A program made the translations under genes and the position numbers. Positions 16,585 through 25,366 of a stretch of DNA of 62,811 nucleotides are shown here, piece by piece. The notes beneath the pieces were generated by a model that saw only the letters and a list, made by a program, of their open reading frames with translations, did not search any database and had not been told where the DNA came from. The stretch is from an uncultured Oscillospiraceae bacterium (GTDB taxonomy: Bacteria; Bacillota; Clostridia; Oscillospirales; Ruminococcaceae), in contig CAJJZS010000013.1 of the NCBI GenBank assembly GCA_905197685.1, positions 1 to 62,811 of the forward strand, given 5' to 3'. The number at the start of each line of letters is the position of its first letter. Position 1 is the stretch's first letter.

Positions 16585-18846
16585 TTAACCCTTTTGCAAG
16601 TCATCTTTTTCTTTTAGATACCTGCTTGGCTTTCCGGTGTACAAAACAGCCAAACGGTGCAAAGCGCGGGTGCAGGCAACATACAGCAGCTGTCGGTCAT
16701 AAGAATCGCAGTAACAATCTTCCTGTGCGTCGCAGAGGATTGCAGCGTCAAATTCCAATCCCTTTGCCATGTAAATCGGCATCAGCATCACCCCGGAAAA
16801 GATTTCTTTTCCGTCGATGTCCATCAGATGAACCGGAAGCTTGTCCTTTAATAAGCGGTAAAGAGCCTGTGTCTGCCGCTGATTCTTACAGATTAACCCC
16901 ACAGAACCAAACCCTTCTGCAAGATATTGCCTTGTCAGCTGAATCACGCGTTGCGCGGTTTGTTCCAACGAGTCGGTTTGTTCTGAAATCGGCGCTTGTT
17001 CATGGCGGTCAAAGCTCTCGATTGAAGTGTCTGCGCTCAAAAATCGGCGGGAAAATTCATTGATTTCATACGAGCAGCGGAATCCCTTGTTTAAAGTAAT
17101 CAGGCAAGAAGATTTTTTATTTAAGATTTTTTCAATCTCCCGGTAGAACTGCGGACCTTCCTCCTTTTCAATCGTCTGATTATAGTCCCCCATAACAGTG
17201 TACCTTGCAAGAGGGAACAGCTTTTTGAGAATATGGAAATGAATCGGATAATAGTCCTGCGCTTCGTCCACCACAACCTGCCGAATCGTCTGGAACTGGT
17301 CGGTGCCGAACAGACACAGATGCAGATAAAACATCGGGACGGCAAGCTGGTAAGGAAGCCGCTCCGAATCGGAAAAGTCGGCTGCCGCCTGCGCCCTGAT
17401 TTCTTCTATATTTTTCGGCAGGTTTAAATTCTTTGCCATGCGGTAAAACAGATCGGGGTCACCCAGCAGTCGGGAAAAAATTTCGGCGCTGTCCAAGGTT
17501 GTAAAGGAACGAATCTGCCTTTTGATTCGGGAGGATTCTTTGATTGAAAGCAGGCGTCCGAACTGCTTTTTGTCATATAGGTGTTGGATAAAGGTGCCGG
17601 AAAAGGAGCGCAGAAAGGGTAGCCTTTCCTCCCGGCGAACCTTGTGAATTTGGGTCCATAACCGTTTTTCCAGCAGCTTCAGCGCGCCGCTCAGCGGAGC
17701 CCGTCCGCAGGCTTTCTGAACAAAAGCGTTCATTTCCTCCCTGGTTTCCAAAACGCTTCCGTTGTAGTACAGGTCGATGTAAGGAATCAGATGGCGGATA
17801 AAATAGGAAACATAACGGTCAATCATGATTCGGAAGGGTTCCGACATCAAAAATTCTGTGGAGTCTCTTAAAAAATCCCGTTTGTTTTGCTCTTCGGTGC
17901 AAACCAATTCTTCCAAAAGGTGGGTACGGGGAAGGATGGTGCGGTCTGTTTCACAGGCTTTTGTAAACAATCCCTCAAAGGTAAGGCTTGCGATATTTTC
18001 TTCTCCCAATTCGGGCAGGACATTGGCAATATAGCTGCCAAACAGATTGTTTGGGGAGATGATGACAATGTTGTTTGCATACAGCTTTTGCGCAACTCCC
18101 TCATATAACAAAAATGCAACGCGGTGCAGGGCAACCGAGGTTTTTCCGCTTCCGGCAACTCCCTGTACGCAGACCAGCTCGTTTAGGGTGTCGCGGATAA
18201 TCATATCCTGCTGCCGCTGAATCGTTTCCACAATCGACTTCATTTGGGAGGAAGCGTTGTGAGAAAGCGCGTCCCGCAGCATCCGGTCTGTAATATTGAC
18301 GTCCGAATCAAAGAAATAATTTAGACAACTGTCCTTGATTTCATACTGCCGTTTTAACGAAATATTGCCTCGAATCACCCCCGCAGGAGCCTGATATTCC
18401 GCCTTTCCGGTCTCATAACGGTAGAACAAGCTGGCAATCGGGCTTCTCCAGTCATAGACGTAAGCCTCATAGCTGTCCTCGTCCTGTATCGTGGAAAGTC
18501 CGATGTAAATTTTTTCGGCAGGGTAGGATTCAAACCCGTTTTCGGTAAAATCAATGCGGGCAAAATACGGGCAGCTCAACGCTTTTCTATAGTGGTCGAT
18601 TCGCTTGTGCGCGGCATCGTAGCGGGAGGACTGCGCCTGAATGGATTCGAGCGCTTGGTGCGCTTCAATCGCATTGTCAAATCCTCCGCGAAAGGAAACG
18701 GTTTCCCACATTTCTTTTCTTGCAGAGATGATTTGCTCCTTTTCATCGGCGCAGGCTGTTTCTTCTCGGGTTAGATTTTCCCGGATAAAGGAGCAGGTTT
18801 TTTGCAGATATTGCTGCTCCAGGATAAATTCTTTTTCGTATTCCAT
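16585..18846 (-). CDS. HelD-like superfamily 1 helicase
   Basis: 753 residues. Long N-terminal arm rich in helix (about 1-110), a region with YVYDWRSPIASLFYR typical of HelD, then split UvrD/Rep-type ATPase: Walker A GVAGSGKTSVALHR (about 229), Walker B VVDEAQDYYP, GDYNQTI, and C-terminal MYMAKGLEFD-like IYMAKGLEFDAAI and LLYVACTRALHRL. HelD proteins remove stalled RNA polymerase from DNA and recycle it; some give rifamycin tolerance. The ATG at 18846 follows GGGAGG; an upstream ATG would overlap the promoter. Not a repair UvrD by its N-terminal arm. Confidence 0.85.
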   Translation of the reverse strand: MEYEKEFILEQQYLQKTCSFIRENLTREETACADEKEQIISARKEMWETVSFRGGFDNAIEAHQALESIQAQSSRYDAAHKRIDHYRKALSCPYFARIDFTENGFESYPAEKIYIGLSTIQDEDSYEAYVYDWRSPIASLFYRYETGKAEYQAPAGVIRGNISLKRQYEIKDSCLNYFFDSDVNITDRMLRDALSHNASSQMKSIVETIQRQQDMIIRDTLNELVCVQGVAGSGKTSVALHRVAFLLYEGVAQKLYANNIVIISPNNLFGSYIANVLPELGEENIASLTFEGLFTKACETDRTILPRTHLLEELVCTEEQNKRDFLRDSTEFLMSEPFRIMIDRYVSYFIRHLIPYIDLYYNGSVLETREEMNAFVQKACGRAPLSGALKLLEKRLWTQIHKVRREERLPFLRSFSGTFIQHLYDKKQFGRLLSIKESSRIKRQIRSFTTLDSAEIFSRLLGDPDLFYRMAKNLNLPKNIEEIRAQAAADFSDSERLPYQLAVPMFYLHLCLFGTDQFQTIRQVVVDEAQDYYPIHFHILKKLFPLARYTVMGDYNQTIEKEEGPQFYREIEKILNKKSSCLITLNKGFRCSYEINEFSRRFLSADTSIESFDRHEQAPISEQTDSLEQTAQRVIQLTRQYLAEGFGSVGLICKNQRQTQALYRLLKDKLPVHLMDIDGKEIFSGVMLMPIYMAKGLEFDAAILCDAQEDCYCDSYDRQLLYVACTRALHRLAVLYTGKPSRYLKEKDDLQKG

Positions 18847-18901
18847 AAAGAACCTCCCTTTGTTTTCCTTACTTTGCAAAATGTGTTTTTCGTATCTTTC
18901 C

Positions 18902-18930
18902 ATTATATCATCTGTGGAAAAAGAAGGCAA
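18902..18930 (-). promoter_or_regulatory. Promoter of the HelD-like gene
   Basis: Minus strand TTGCCT (18930-18925), 17-base spacer, TATAAT (18907-18902). The transcript begins near 18896, giving a 5' leader of about 50 nt. Confidence 0.75.
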
Positions 18931-18971
18931 TCCGAAAGCTTTGTAAATCGGCAGCTAAAAGACATAAAGAC

Positions 18972-19105
18972 ATAAAAAGATAAAACCAAAACAGGAAGTC
19001 CGTAAGGACTTCCTGTTTTGGCTGTGTAATAAAAAATAGAGGACGACCGGCAGTGCCGGTCAGGAGATTTCATCAAATCAAGAAAAAGGCAATCAACCTT
19101 TCGAT
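18972..19105 (-). ncRNA. Candidate small RNA upstream of HelD
   Basis: A self-contained minus-strand unit: promoter TTGACT (19140-19135), 17 bases, TATAAT (19117-19112); a GACCGGC-AGT-GCCGGTC hairpin (19061-19045); and a 16-bp perfect terminator stem CCAAAACAGGAAGTCC / GGACTTCCTGTTTTGG (19021-18986) followed by TTTTATCTTTTT. The expected RNA is about 130 nt. UCUCCUG and GUCCUCU flank the first hairpin and are complementary to Shine-Dalgarno sequences. An ATG at 19073 opens a frame through the terminator but has no ribosome site. HelD has its own promoter downstream, so this is not simply its leader. Confidence 0.6.
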
Positions 19106-19111
19106 ATTTTT

Positions 19112-19140
19112 ATTATAACCGATAGCTCGTAAAAAGTCAA
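19112..19140 (-). promoter_or_regulatory. Promoter of the candidate small RNA
   Basis: TTGACT-17-TATAAT read on the minus strand, one mismatch from consensus. No minus-strand protein gene starts between here and the terminator at 19021. Confidence 0.75.
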
Positions 19141-19253
19141 TAAATTTTTAAGAAAAAATAAAAATAAAAATAGCCGTAATACACAAAACAAAGAATCCTG
19201 TGTGAAATCAGCGGTGAAAAGCAATTTTTCATCGTATTTTCTTGCAAAATCGC

Positions 19254-19282
19254 TTGTCTTTTCCCGAATTTTCCCATATAAT
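19254..19282 (+). promoter_or_regulatory. Promoter for the MATE-CDA gene group
   Basis: TTGTCT (19254-19259), 17-base spacer, TATAAT (19277-19282), 60 bases before the MATE start. Confidence 0.75.
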
Positions 19283-19341
19283 GAAAAATGAATAAAAAAC
19301 CAAAATGAGAGTGTAAATTTTAAGAGAGAGGAAGGATTTTT

Positions 19342-20724
19342 ATGGCAAAAGAAAAAAAGACAACGTCCATTGATATGACGGCGGGCAGTCCGTATCGCCT
19401 GATTATCAGCTTCACCTTACCGCTGTTGTTGGGAAACGTGTTCCAGCAGCTGTACAATATGGTGGACAGCGTTGTGGTAGGAAATGTTATCGGCGACCAG
19501 GCTTTGGCGGCAGTAGGAACGGGATTCCCAATTATCTTTATGCTCAGCTCCCTGTTTATGGGGGTCGGAACCGGCGCCACCATCATGATTTCCCAGTTCT
19601 ATGGGGCAAGGGATTTGGAAAAGGTCAATCAGACGGTCAACACCATCTACACCGCTCTGATTATCGGCATCATTCCGCTGTCCTTAATCGGCGTACTGTT
19701 CAGCGAACCGCTTCTGCGCATGATGCACGTGCCGGATGACGGAACGCTGGAAATGGCAAAAACCTACATGATTATCATCTTTATCGGTATCATCGGCAAC
19801 CTCGGATTTAATGTAAACGCCGGTATTTTGCAGGGCTTGGGCGACAGCCGAACCTCGCTTTTGTTTTTGATGATTGCTACAGTAATCAATATTGTTTTGG
19901 ACTTGGTACTCACCATTCCGATTCCTCTGGGCGTTGCGGGCGTTGCTCTGGCAACCATCATCGCGCAGATTGCTTCGTGGCTGTTCGGCGTGTTCTATAT
20001 CAATAAGCACTACGATTTTATTAAGATTCAGCCGCAGAAATTCTACTTCCAAAAGCCGCTGTTCTGGCAGGCGATGAAACTGGGTATCCCGTCCGGAATC
20101 CAGCAGGCTCTGTTCTCCATCGGCATTATGTTTATGCAGTCTTTGGTAAACAGCTACGGTTCCGACTTTATGGCAGGCTTTAACGGAGCCAATAAGATTG
20201 ATACCTTTGCGTTTTTGCCGGTGCAGAGCCTGTCCAATGCGCTCACAACCTACACCGGACAGAATATCGGCGCGGGAAATCAACATCGTGTAAAGGAAGG
20301 CTTAAAGGCTTCAATGGTAATGTCTATTGCCTGCTGCGTTATCATCGGCGTGCTGCTCTACCCGACCAGCGCCTTTATGATGAGGATGTTCAGCCAAAAC
20401 CCGAATGTAATTGATGCGGGCGTCGCTTATCTGCACGGTGTACTGCCGTTTTATTTCCTGCTGGCAATCAACTTCATGTACAACAGCGTGCTGCGCGGCG
20501 CAGGAGAGATGGTTGTCCCGATGATTTCTTCCTTTATCGGTTTGTGGCTGGCAAGACTGCCTGCGGCTTATCTGTTCGCAGCCTGGATGGGAAAAGAAAG
20601 CATCTACTACTCCTACGCAGTCGGCTGGGTGCTGGGTCTGCTCATTTCCGGCATCTATTATGCGACCGGTAAGTGGAAAAACAAGAGTATCGTTTCAAAA
20701 CTGAAAGAAGGCGAAACTGCTTAA
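19342..20724 (+). CDS. MATE-family multidrug efflux transporter
   Basis: 460 residues with about 12 membrane helices in two homologous halves, as expected for the MATE fold. The N-terminal GSPYRLIISFTLPLLLGNVFQQLYN and VGNVIGDQALAAVG stretches are characteristic; DinF/NorM-type cation antiporters are the closest broad class. Exports organic cations or drugs in exchange for Na+ or H+. Ribosome site AGAGAGGAAGG before the ATG. Its TAA stop overlaps the next ATG (TAATG), so translation of the deaminase is probably coupled. Confidence 0.92.
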   Translation: MAKEKKTTSIDMTAGSPYRLIISFTLPLLLGNVFQQLYNMVDSVVVGNVIGDQALAAVGTGFPIIFMLSSLFMGVGTGATIMISQFYGARDLEKVNQTVNTIYTALIIGIIPLSLIGVLFSEPLLRMMHVPDDGTLEMAKTYMIIIFIGIIGNLGFNVNAGILQGLGDSRTSLLFLMIATVINIVLDLVLTIPIPLGVAGVALATIIAQIASWLFGVFYINKHYDFIKIQPQKFYFQKPLFWQAMKLGIPSGIQQALFSIGIMFMQSLVNSYGSDFMAGFNGANKIDTFAFLPVQSLSNALTTYTGQNIGAGNQHRVKEGLKASMVMSIACCVIIGVLLYPTSAFMMRMFSQNPNVIDAGVAYLHGVLPFYFLLAINFMYNSVLRGAGEMVVPMISSFIGLWLARLPAAYLFAAWMGKESIYYSYAVGWVLGLLISGIYYATGKWKNKSIVSKLKEGETA

Positions 20725-21116
20725 TGATTGATTGGGAAAAGATGATTGCTGCGGCAACGAATGTCTGCAATCCCCGCAAACTTTCCGCCTCCTCCTATGC
20801 CGGTTCGGTCGGCGCCGCGCTGATGAGCGACAGCGGAAAGATTTATACCGGTGTCTGCATTGATACTCCCTGCTCGATGGGCTTCTGCGCGGAACACGCC
20901 GCCGCTGCCGCGATGGTAACGGCGGGGGAAAACAGAGTGGTTGCAGTAGTTGCAGTCTGTCAAACGGAGAACGGCAGTTACGAGCCGATTCCTCCCTGCG
21001 GCAGATGCAGGGAATTTCTCTGCCAGCTGCATGACCAAAACGAAACGGCGTTGGTATATCTAAACGGAGCGGAAAAAACGCTCGGAGAGTTGTTGCCGTT
21101 TCGCTGGAAACCGTAG
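20724..21116 (+). CDS. Cytidine/blasticidin-S deaminase family protein
   Basis: 130 residues of the zinc cytidine-deaminase fold. Active-site motif CAEHAAAAAM (zinc Cys and catalytic Glu) and the second pair PPCGRCREFL are complete. Usual length for homotetrameric cytidine deaminase (Cdd). The PCGRCREF variant also resembles blasticidin-S deaminase-like proteins, so nucleoside salvage and drug inactivation are both possible. Start is the ATG overlapping the MATE stop. Confidence 0.85.
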   Translation: MIDWEKMIAAATNVCNPRKLSASSYAGSVGAALMSDSGKIYTGVCIDTPCSMGFCAEHAAAAAMVTAGENRVVAVVAVCQTENGSYEPIPPCGRCREFLCQLHDQNETALVYLNGAEKTLGELLPFRWKP

Positions 21117-21127
21117 GAGGAAAACAG

Positions 21128-22045
21128 ATGGAAGAGGTCAAACAGATACGAAAAAGCTATCACCGTTTGGGACTGGGCATGCTGCTGTATTTTCTGATTT
21201 GCCAGTTTTTTCCGGTGATTCCGTTTTGGATTTTGCAGGCGTTTTTCCCGAAACTGTATCAAATGCCGTGGACAGAAATTGTAACGGTGGAGGCAGTGCA
21301 GTTTCTGATTGCGCTGCCGGTTGCGGTGTTCGTGATGAAAACCGCCCCCTCCTTTGCAAAAAATCCGCAGAGGGAGCAGAAACCGCAAAGGTTAAATGTT
21401 GTTTCTTTTACACAATATCTGTTTTTCAGCTTGGGTTTGATGTTTTTATTTAATCTGGTGGGAACCGGGTTAAATACATTGTTTTCTTTAATCAAAGGGG
21501 CGCCTGCCGCCAATCTGGTGGAGCAAAGCGTGTCCTCCTATTCGCTGGCGCAGATGTTTTTGGTGACGGTAGTTCTTGCCCCCGTTGGGGAAGAACTGCT
21601 GTTCCGCAAGTTTGTCTATCAAACTGTAGGCTGTTACGGAGCAAAAACCTATGTGCTCACAAGCGCTGCGCTCTTTATGCTCATGCACGGCAATGTGATA
21701 CAGTATCCTTACGCCTTTGCGGTGGGTCTGGTGTTTGCATGGATTTATTATAAAACCGGCTCCCTGCTCAGTACAATTTTGCTGCACGCGGCAGTCAATT
21801 TCATTGGGGGAGTGCTGCCGTTTCTCAGCGTCGATTATCCGAGTTTGCTGTTGCTGCTTTCGCTGCTGGATTTGGCTGCGGTGGCATATTCGGCAGTCTT
21901 TGCGGTTTGGCGCCGCCGCTTTCGTCTGAAAAATCCAACCCCGCTTTCTGCGCAGCAGTTGGACGCCATGCTGTTAAATCCGGGGATGGTGCTTTTTACC
22001 CTCGCCTCTTTTTTGATGGCAGGTTATGTTATTTTGTATTTGTAA
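21128..22045 (+). CDS. CPBP-family intramembrane glutamic protease
   Basis: 305 residues, about eight membrane helices. Abi/CPBP (CAAX prenyl endopeptidase-like) motifs are intact: E155 E156 with R160 in GEELLFRKF, H187 in LMHGN, and H220/N224 in LLHAAVNF. Bacterial members include bacteriocin self-immunity proteins and others of unknown substrate. TAGGAGG precedes the ATG. Function beyond membrane protease cannot be read from context. Confidence 0.88.
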   Translation: MEEVKQIRKSYHRLGLGMLLYFLICQFFPVIPFWILQAFFPKLYQMPWTEIVTVEAVQFLIALPVAVFVMKTAPSFAKNPQREQKPQRLNVVSFTQYLFFSLGLMFLFNLVGTGLNTLFSLIKGAPAANLVEQSVSSYSLAQMFLVTVVLAPVGEELLFRKFVYQTVGCYGAKTYVLTSAALFMLMHGNVIQYPYAFAVGLVFAWIYYKTGSLLSTILLHAAVNFIGGVLPFLSVDYPSLLLLLSLLDLAAVAYSAVFAVWRRRFRLKNPTPLSAQQLDAMLLNPGMVLFTLASFLMAGYVILYL

Positions 22046-22067
22046 TGTTCGGAAAGGAAGGAAGCAG

Positions 22068-22577
22068 ATGAAGATTCAAACGATTGAAACCCCAAGACTG
22101 TTCCTTCGGGGATTTTGTAAACAGGACGCAGATTTTGCAATCGGCATCTGGAACGACCCGCAGATGGGGGAATATCTGGTTGACGGCACACAGGAGTGCG
22201 TGGACGAAGAATACCGCAAAATGGTGGAAACATTGGGTGAGGACGAACAGTACTGCTACCTGATTGCGGAGAACAAAGAAACGGGCGAGCGTATCGGAAC
22301 CTGTAGCTTTACCGAGCAGGAAAAGGTGTACGATATCGCCTACTGTGTCCATAAAGACTTTTGGAGAAACGGCTACGCAACCGAGATGGTGGGCGGAATG
22401 ATCGACTACGCAAGGCAGCAGGGCGCTTTGGCAGTCACTGCATGGATTACCGAAGGAAATGCAGCCTCCCTCGGACTGGCGGCAAAGTTCGGCTTTCATA
22501 AGGTAGCGCAAAGTTCTTATCAAAAGCCGGGGACAGATAAGACCTATGTTGATTATCAGTACAAACTCGAGCTGTAA
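22068..22577 (+). CDS. GNAT-family N-acetyltransferase (RimJ/RimL-like)
   Basis: 169 residues. N-terminal ETPRLFLRGF is the RimJ/RimL-type start; the acetyl-CoA region around HKDFWRNGYATEMVGGMIDYA and the C-terminal NAASLGLAAKFGF (motif B) are clear. Start at 22068 follows AAGGAAGG. Substrate unknown: a ribosomal protein, amine or antibiotic is possible. Confidence 0.88.
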   Translation: MKIQTIETPRLFLRGFCKQDADFAIGIWNDPQMGEYLVDGTQECVDEEYRKMVETLGEDEQYCYLIAENKETGERIGTCSFTEQEKVYDIAYCVHKDFWRNGYATEMVGGMIDYARQQGALAVTAWITEGNAASLGLAAKFGFHKVAQSSYQKPGTDKTYVDYQYKLEL

Positions 22578-22594
22578 AAGCAGGAGAGAAATAA

Positions 22595-23422
22595 ATGAAT
22601 CAGAATATTTCCCCCGCGCTCACGCTGCAAAGCTGCGCGCGTGCGTTAGGGGTAAAGGAGCAGATGCTCACCCCGGTCGGCGAAGGAGCAAACGGATTGA
22701 TTGTAACCGATCAAAACGGAATCGCTTATAAATTTCCGAAAAATAAAATTGCCAAAGAGAGCTTAAAAAGGGAAATTGCCTACACCGGACAAATTTCAAA
22801 ATACCTTTCGGTTCCGGTTCCGGAATACGGGGAAGTTCATTTGGACGCTCCGTTGGGCGAAGCGTTTTGCTGTTACCGCCTGTTGGAGGGGGTAAGCCTC
22901 ACGCCCCAAATTTATGCGCGGCACCGTCAGCGGCTTGCAGAGCAGCTTCTTTCTTTGTTAAACGAAATCCATACGGCAAACATCCCGACAGCGTGCGGCA
23001 ATCCGATGGATTTTGAAGCCCTTTATCGGGAGATTCGGCATTTCCTTTTTCCGCAGATGCAAAAGGAAGAACGGGAGCAGGTAAGCCGAAGATTTGAAGC
23101 GTATCTCTCCGCCCCGAAATCAGAAAAACAAAGCTGCGTTGTCCACGGGGATTTGGGCGCGTCAAATATTCTGTGCAATCCCGAAAGTGGGGAAATCACA
23201 GCCGTTATCGACTGGTCGGAGCTGTCGCGGGATGACCCGGCAATCGACTATTCCTCATTAAGCTGCAAAAGAAGCATTCCGCAGTGCCGGGAAGATTTTC
23301 TGCACTTAAACCCTCGGCTGCGGGAAATGTTTTCCCGCATGGATTTTATCCAATACACCTTTCCGCTTCAGGATATGCTCTGCCGGACAAAAGCGCGCAT
23401 GGGCGTTTTAGAGGAAGATTGA
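22595..23422 (+). CDS. Aminoglycoside phosphotransferase-fold kinase
   Basis: 275 residues, APH/choline-kinase fold. N-lobe LTPVGEGANGLIV and Lys in AYKFPK; catalytic loop VVHGDLGASNIL; metal motif AVIDWSELSRDDPAIDY. These fit the family of aminoglycoside and macrolide phosphotransferases and their many relatives of unknown substrate. Follows the GNAT gene by 17 bases with AGGAGAG as ribosome site. Drug modification is possible but unproven. Confidence 0.85.
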   Translation: MNQNISPALTLQSCARALGVKEQMLTPVGEGANGLIVTDQNGIAYKFPKNKIAKESLKREIAYTGQISKYLSVPVPEYGEVHLDAPLGEAFCCYRLLEGVSLTPQIYARHRQRLAEQLLSLLNEIHTANIPTACGNPMDFEALYREIRHFLFPQMQKEEREQVSRRFEAYLSAPKSEKQSCVVHGDLGASNILCNPESGEITAVIDWSELSRDDPAIDYSSLSCKRSIPQCREDFLHLNPRLREMFSRMDFIQYTFPLQDMLCRTKARMGVLEED

Positions 23423-23460
23423 TTTTACCTGTTTTTCTCATAATCGAATAAACACAAATA

Positions 23461-23506
23461 CCAAAGCCTCCCGCAACAGCTTTTATGCTGCCGCAGGAGG
23501 CTTTGG
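23461..23506 (+). terminator. Probable terminator after APH-like gene
   Basis: Eleven-bp stem CCAAAGCCTCC / GGAGGCTTTGG (23461-23471, 23496-23506) with an inner CAGC/GCTG stem. The T tract after it is weak (CGTTTGTT). Confidence 0.6.
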
Positions 23507-23690
23507 CGTTTGTTAAAACTTTCTTTTCCCAATATCTTTGCTGCGCCTTTGGACGCGATTTTTCCCGTTTTATCTAAACGCACAAAACAGGGAAGAAAGC
23601 AAGAAATTCTGAAAAAAGAAACGATTAGAACTAAAAATTTTCTCGGATTTTTCCCCAAAAAGCAGGAAAAAAATAAAAATTTGGCGCAGC

Positions 23691-23750
23691 CGTGTGTTTG
23701 TTGCATCTTTCTGTGCAACTTTTCGGGCAAAACGGGGTATAGGTGAAAGG
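23691..23750 (-). repeat. Structured intergenic repeat, copy 1
   Basis: Divergent copy of a roughly 60-bp dispersed element also found at 54443, 56146, 56837 and 57012. Shared parts on the plus strand: GTGTG..TGTTGCA, a variable loop, TGCAAC, then CGGGGTATAGGTGAAAGG. It follows the minus-strand xylulokinase gene, in the same relative orientation as the other copies. The surrounding 23507-23870 has no other gene; a GGGAAAG...CTTTC pairing lies to its right. Confidence 0.7.
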
Positions 23751-23872
23751 GGGTAACGGGCAGGGTACAAATTTTTTTGTTCCCGCTTTCCCTTTTTCCG
23801 ATAGAAATAACGCAGCACAATTTCTGCCGCGCCGTAAAAGATTTTTCATCGAAAAGCAGATATGGCTTATTT

Positions 23873-25336
23873 TTAACAGTGGAAAAATTCTTTTAAAGCC
23901 GGATACAACAGGGTAAAGCGGCGGTATTTCTCGGAATATTTTTGCGCAATCTCCGGTTGGGGCAGAATGGTTTGTTCAACCTTTACAATCTGTTTGACCG
24001 CCTCGCAAACATCGGCGTATTCTCCGCAGCCCACAGCGGCAAGTATTGCGGCACCCAGCGAAGGACCCTCCTCACAGGCAAGCGTTTCAATCTTCAGGTT
24101 GAGGATGTTGGCAGCCATCTGTTTCCAAAGCGCGCTTTTTGCGCCGCCTCCGCAGATTTTGCTGCTCTGCACGTCAATTCCCAAAGAGCGGGCGATCTCC
24201 AGCGAGTCGCGGATTGCAAACAGAACCCCTTCCAAAACGGCTTGAGTCATCTGTTCGCGGGTGGTGTCCATGCTCATTCCGACAAAGGCAGAGCGGGCGG
24301 ACGGGTCATTGTGCGGGGAGCGCTCCCCCATCAGGTAGGGCAGGAAAAAGACGGGATTTTCTCCAAAATCGCTTATATTTTTCTGCTCTTCCGAAAAGCT
24401 GTCCGCCTGCAAAATCTCTTTGACCCACCACTGATTGCAGGAAGCGGCGCTGAGCATACAGCCCATCAGGTGGTAATGACCGTCGGCATGGGCAAAGGAA
24501 TGTAACGCGCAGTTGGGGTCAAAGCGAAACTGCTCCGAGGAGATAAACAGGGTACCGCTTGTTCCCAAAGAGAGGTTGCAGCCGCCTTCTCCCACCGTTC
24601 CCGTACCGATTGCCGCCGCCGCGTTATCTCCGGCTCCCGCGATGATTTTCACCGTGTTCGGAAAGTCCAGAAGCTTGGCAAGGTCGGGTTTGAGAATACC
24701 GGTAATCTGGAAGCTCTCAAACAGCTGCGGCAGCTGTTGTTCGCAGATTCCGCATAGATTCATCATCTGCTGTGACCAGCATTTTTGTTTTACATCAAGC
24801 AGCAGCGTTCCCGAAGCGTCGGAATAATCGGTGCTGAACACGCCGGAAAGGCGATAAGCAAGGTAGTCTTTGGGCAGCATAATTTTTCTGATTCTGGCAA
24901 AATTTTGCGGTTCGTTTTCTTTCACCCACAAAATTTTCGGCGCGGTAAAGCCGGCAAAGGCGATATTTGCCGTATATTCGGCAAGCTTTTCTTTTCCGAT
25001 TGTTTGGTTGAGATAATCGGTTTGCGCAGCCGAGCGACCGTCATTCCACAGGATAGCCGGACGAATCACCCTGTCTTGCTCGTCAAGAAGGACCAGACCG
25101 TGCATCTGCCCGCCAAAACTGATTCCGTTGATTTGACTGCGGTCGCAGTCGGCGGTCAGTTCCTGCAATCCGGCAACGGTTTGCCGATACCAGTCCTCCG
25201 GGTTTTGCTCCGACCAGCCGGACTGCGGAAAGGAAAGCGGATATTCTTTGGAAACAATCCGCGCAATCTTCCCCTTTTCGTCGGTCAGCAGCAGCTTAAC
25301 CGACGAGGTTCCCAAATCAATTCCGATATATAACAA
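23873..25336 (-). CDS. xylB: Xylulokinase (FGGY family)
   Basis: 487 residues. FGGY carbohydrate kinase with the xylulokinase signature: YIGIDLGTSSVKLLL phosphate loop, ISFGGQMHGLVLLD near 75, LWNDGRS, the C-terminal ATP site AGAGDNAAAAIGTGT and LGTSGTLF, and KICGGGAKSALWKQ. Phosphorylates D-xylulose or a related ketopentose. TTG start at 25336, with GGGGAGG eight bases upstream. Lies 30 bases after the isomerase gene, so the two act in sequence. Confidence 0.9.
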   Translation of the reverse strand: MLYIGIDLGTSSVKLLLTDEKGKIARIVSKEYPLSFPQSGWSEQNPEDWYRQTVAGLQELTADCDRSQINGISFGGQMHGLVLLDEQDRVIRPAILWNDGRSAAQTDYLNQTIGKEKLAEYTANIAFAGFTAPKILWVKENEPQNFARIRKIMLPKDYLAYRLSGVFSTDYSDASGTLLLDVKQKCWSQQMMNLCGICEQQLPQLFESFQITGILKPDLAKLLDFPNTVKIIAGAGDNAAAAIGTGTVGEGGCNLSLGTSGTLFISSEQFRFDPNCALHSFAHADGHYHLMGCMLSAASCNQWWVKEILQADSFSEEQKNISDFGENPVFFLPYLMGERSPHNDPSARSAFVGMSMDTTREQMTQAVLEGVLFAIRDSLEIARSLGIDVQSSKICGGGAKSALWKQMAANILNLKIETLACEEGPSLGAAILAAVGCGEYADVCEAVKQIVKVEQTILPQPEIAQKYSEKYRRFTLLYPALKEFFHC

Positions 25337-25366
25337 GAGAAAAACCTCCCCATCAAAAACGAAGAT

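Noticed and set aside
23425..23820. Minus-strand ORF of 131 residues downstream of the APH-like gene
   Set aside because: Covers a terminator and structured repeat copy 1, has low-complexity Phe/Cys-rich composition and no ribosome site.
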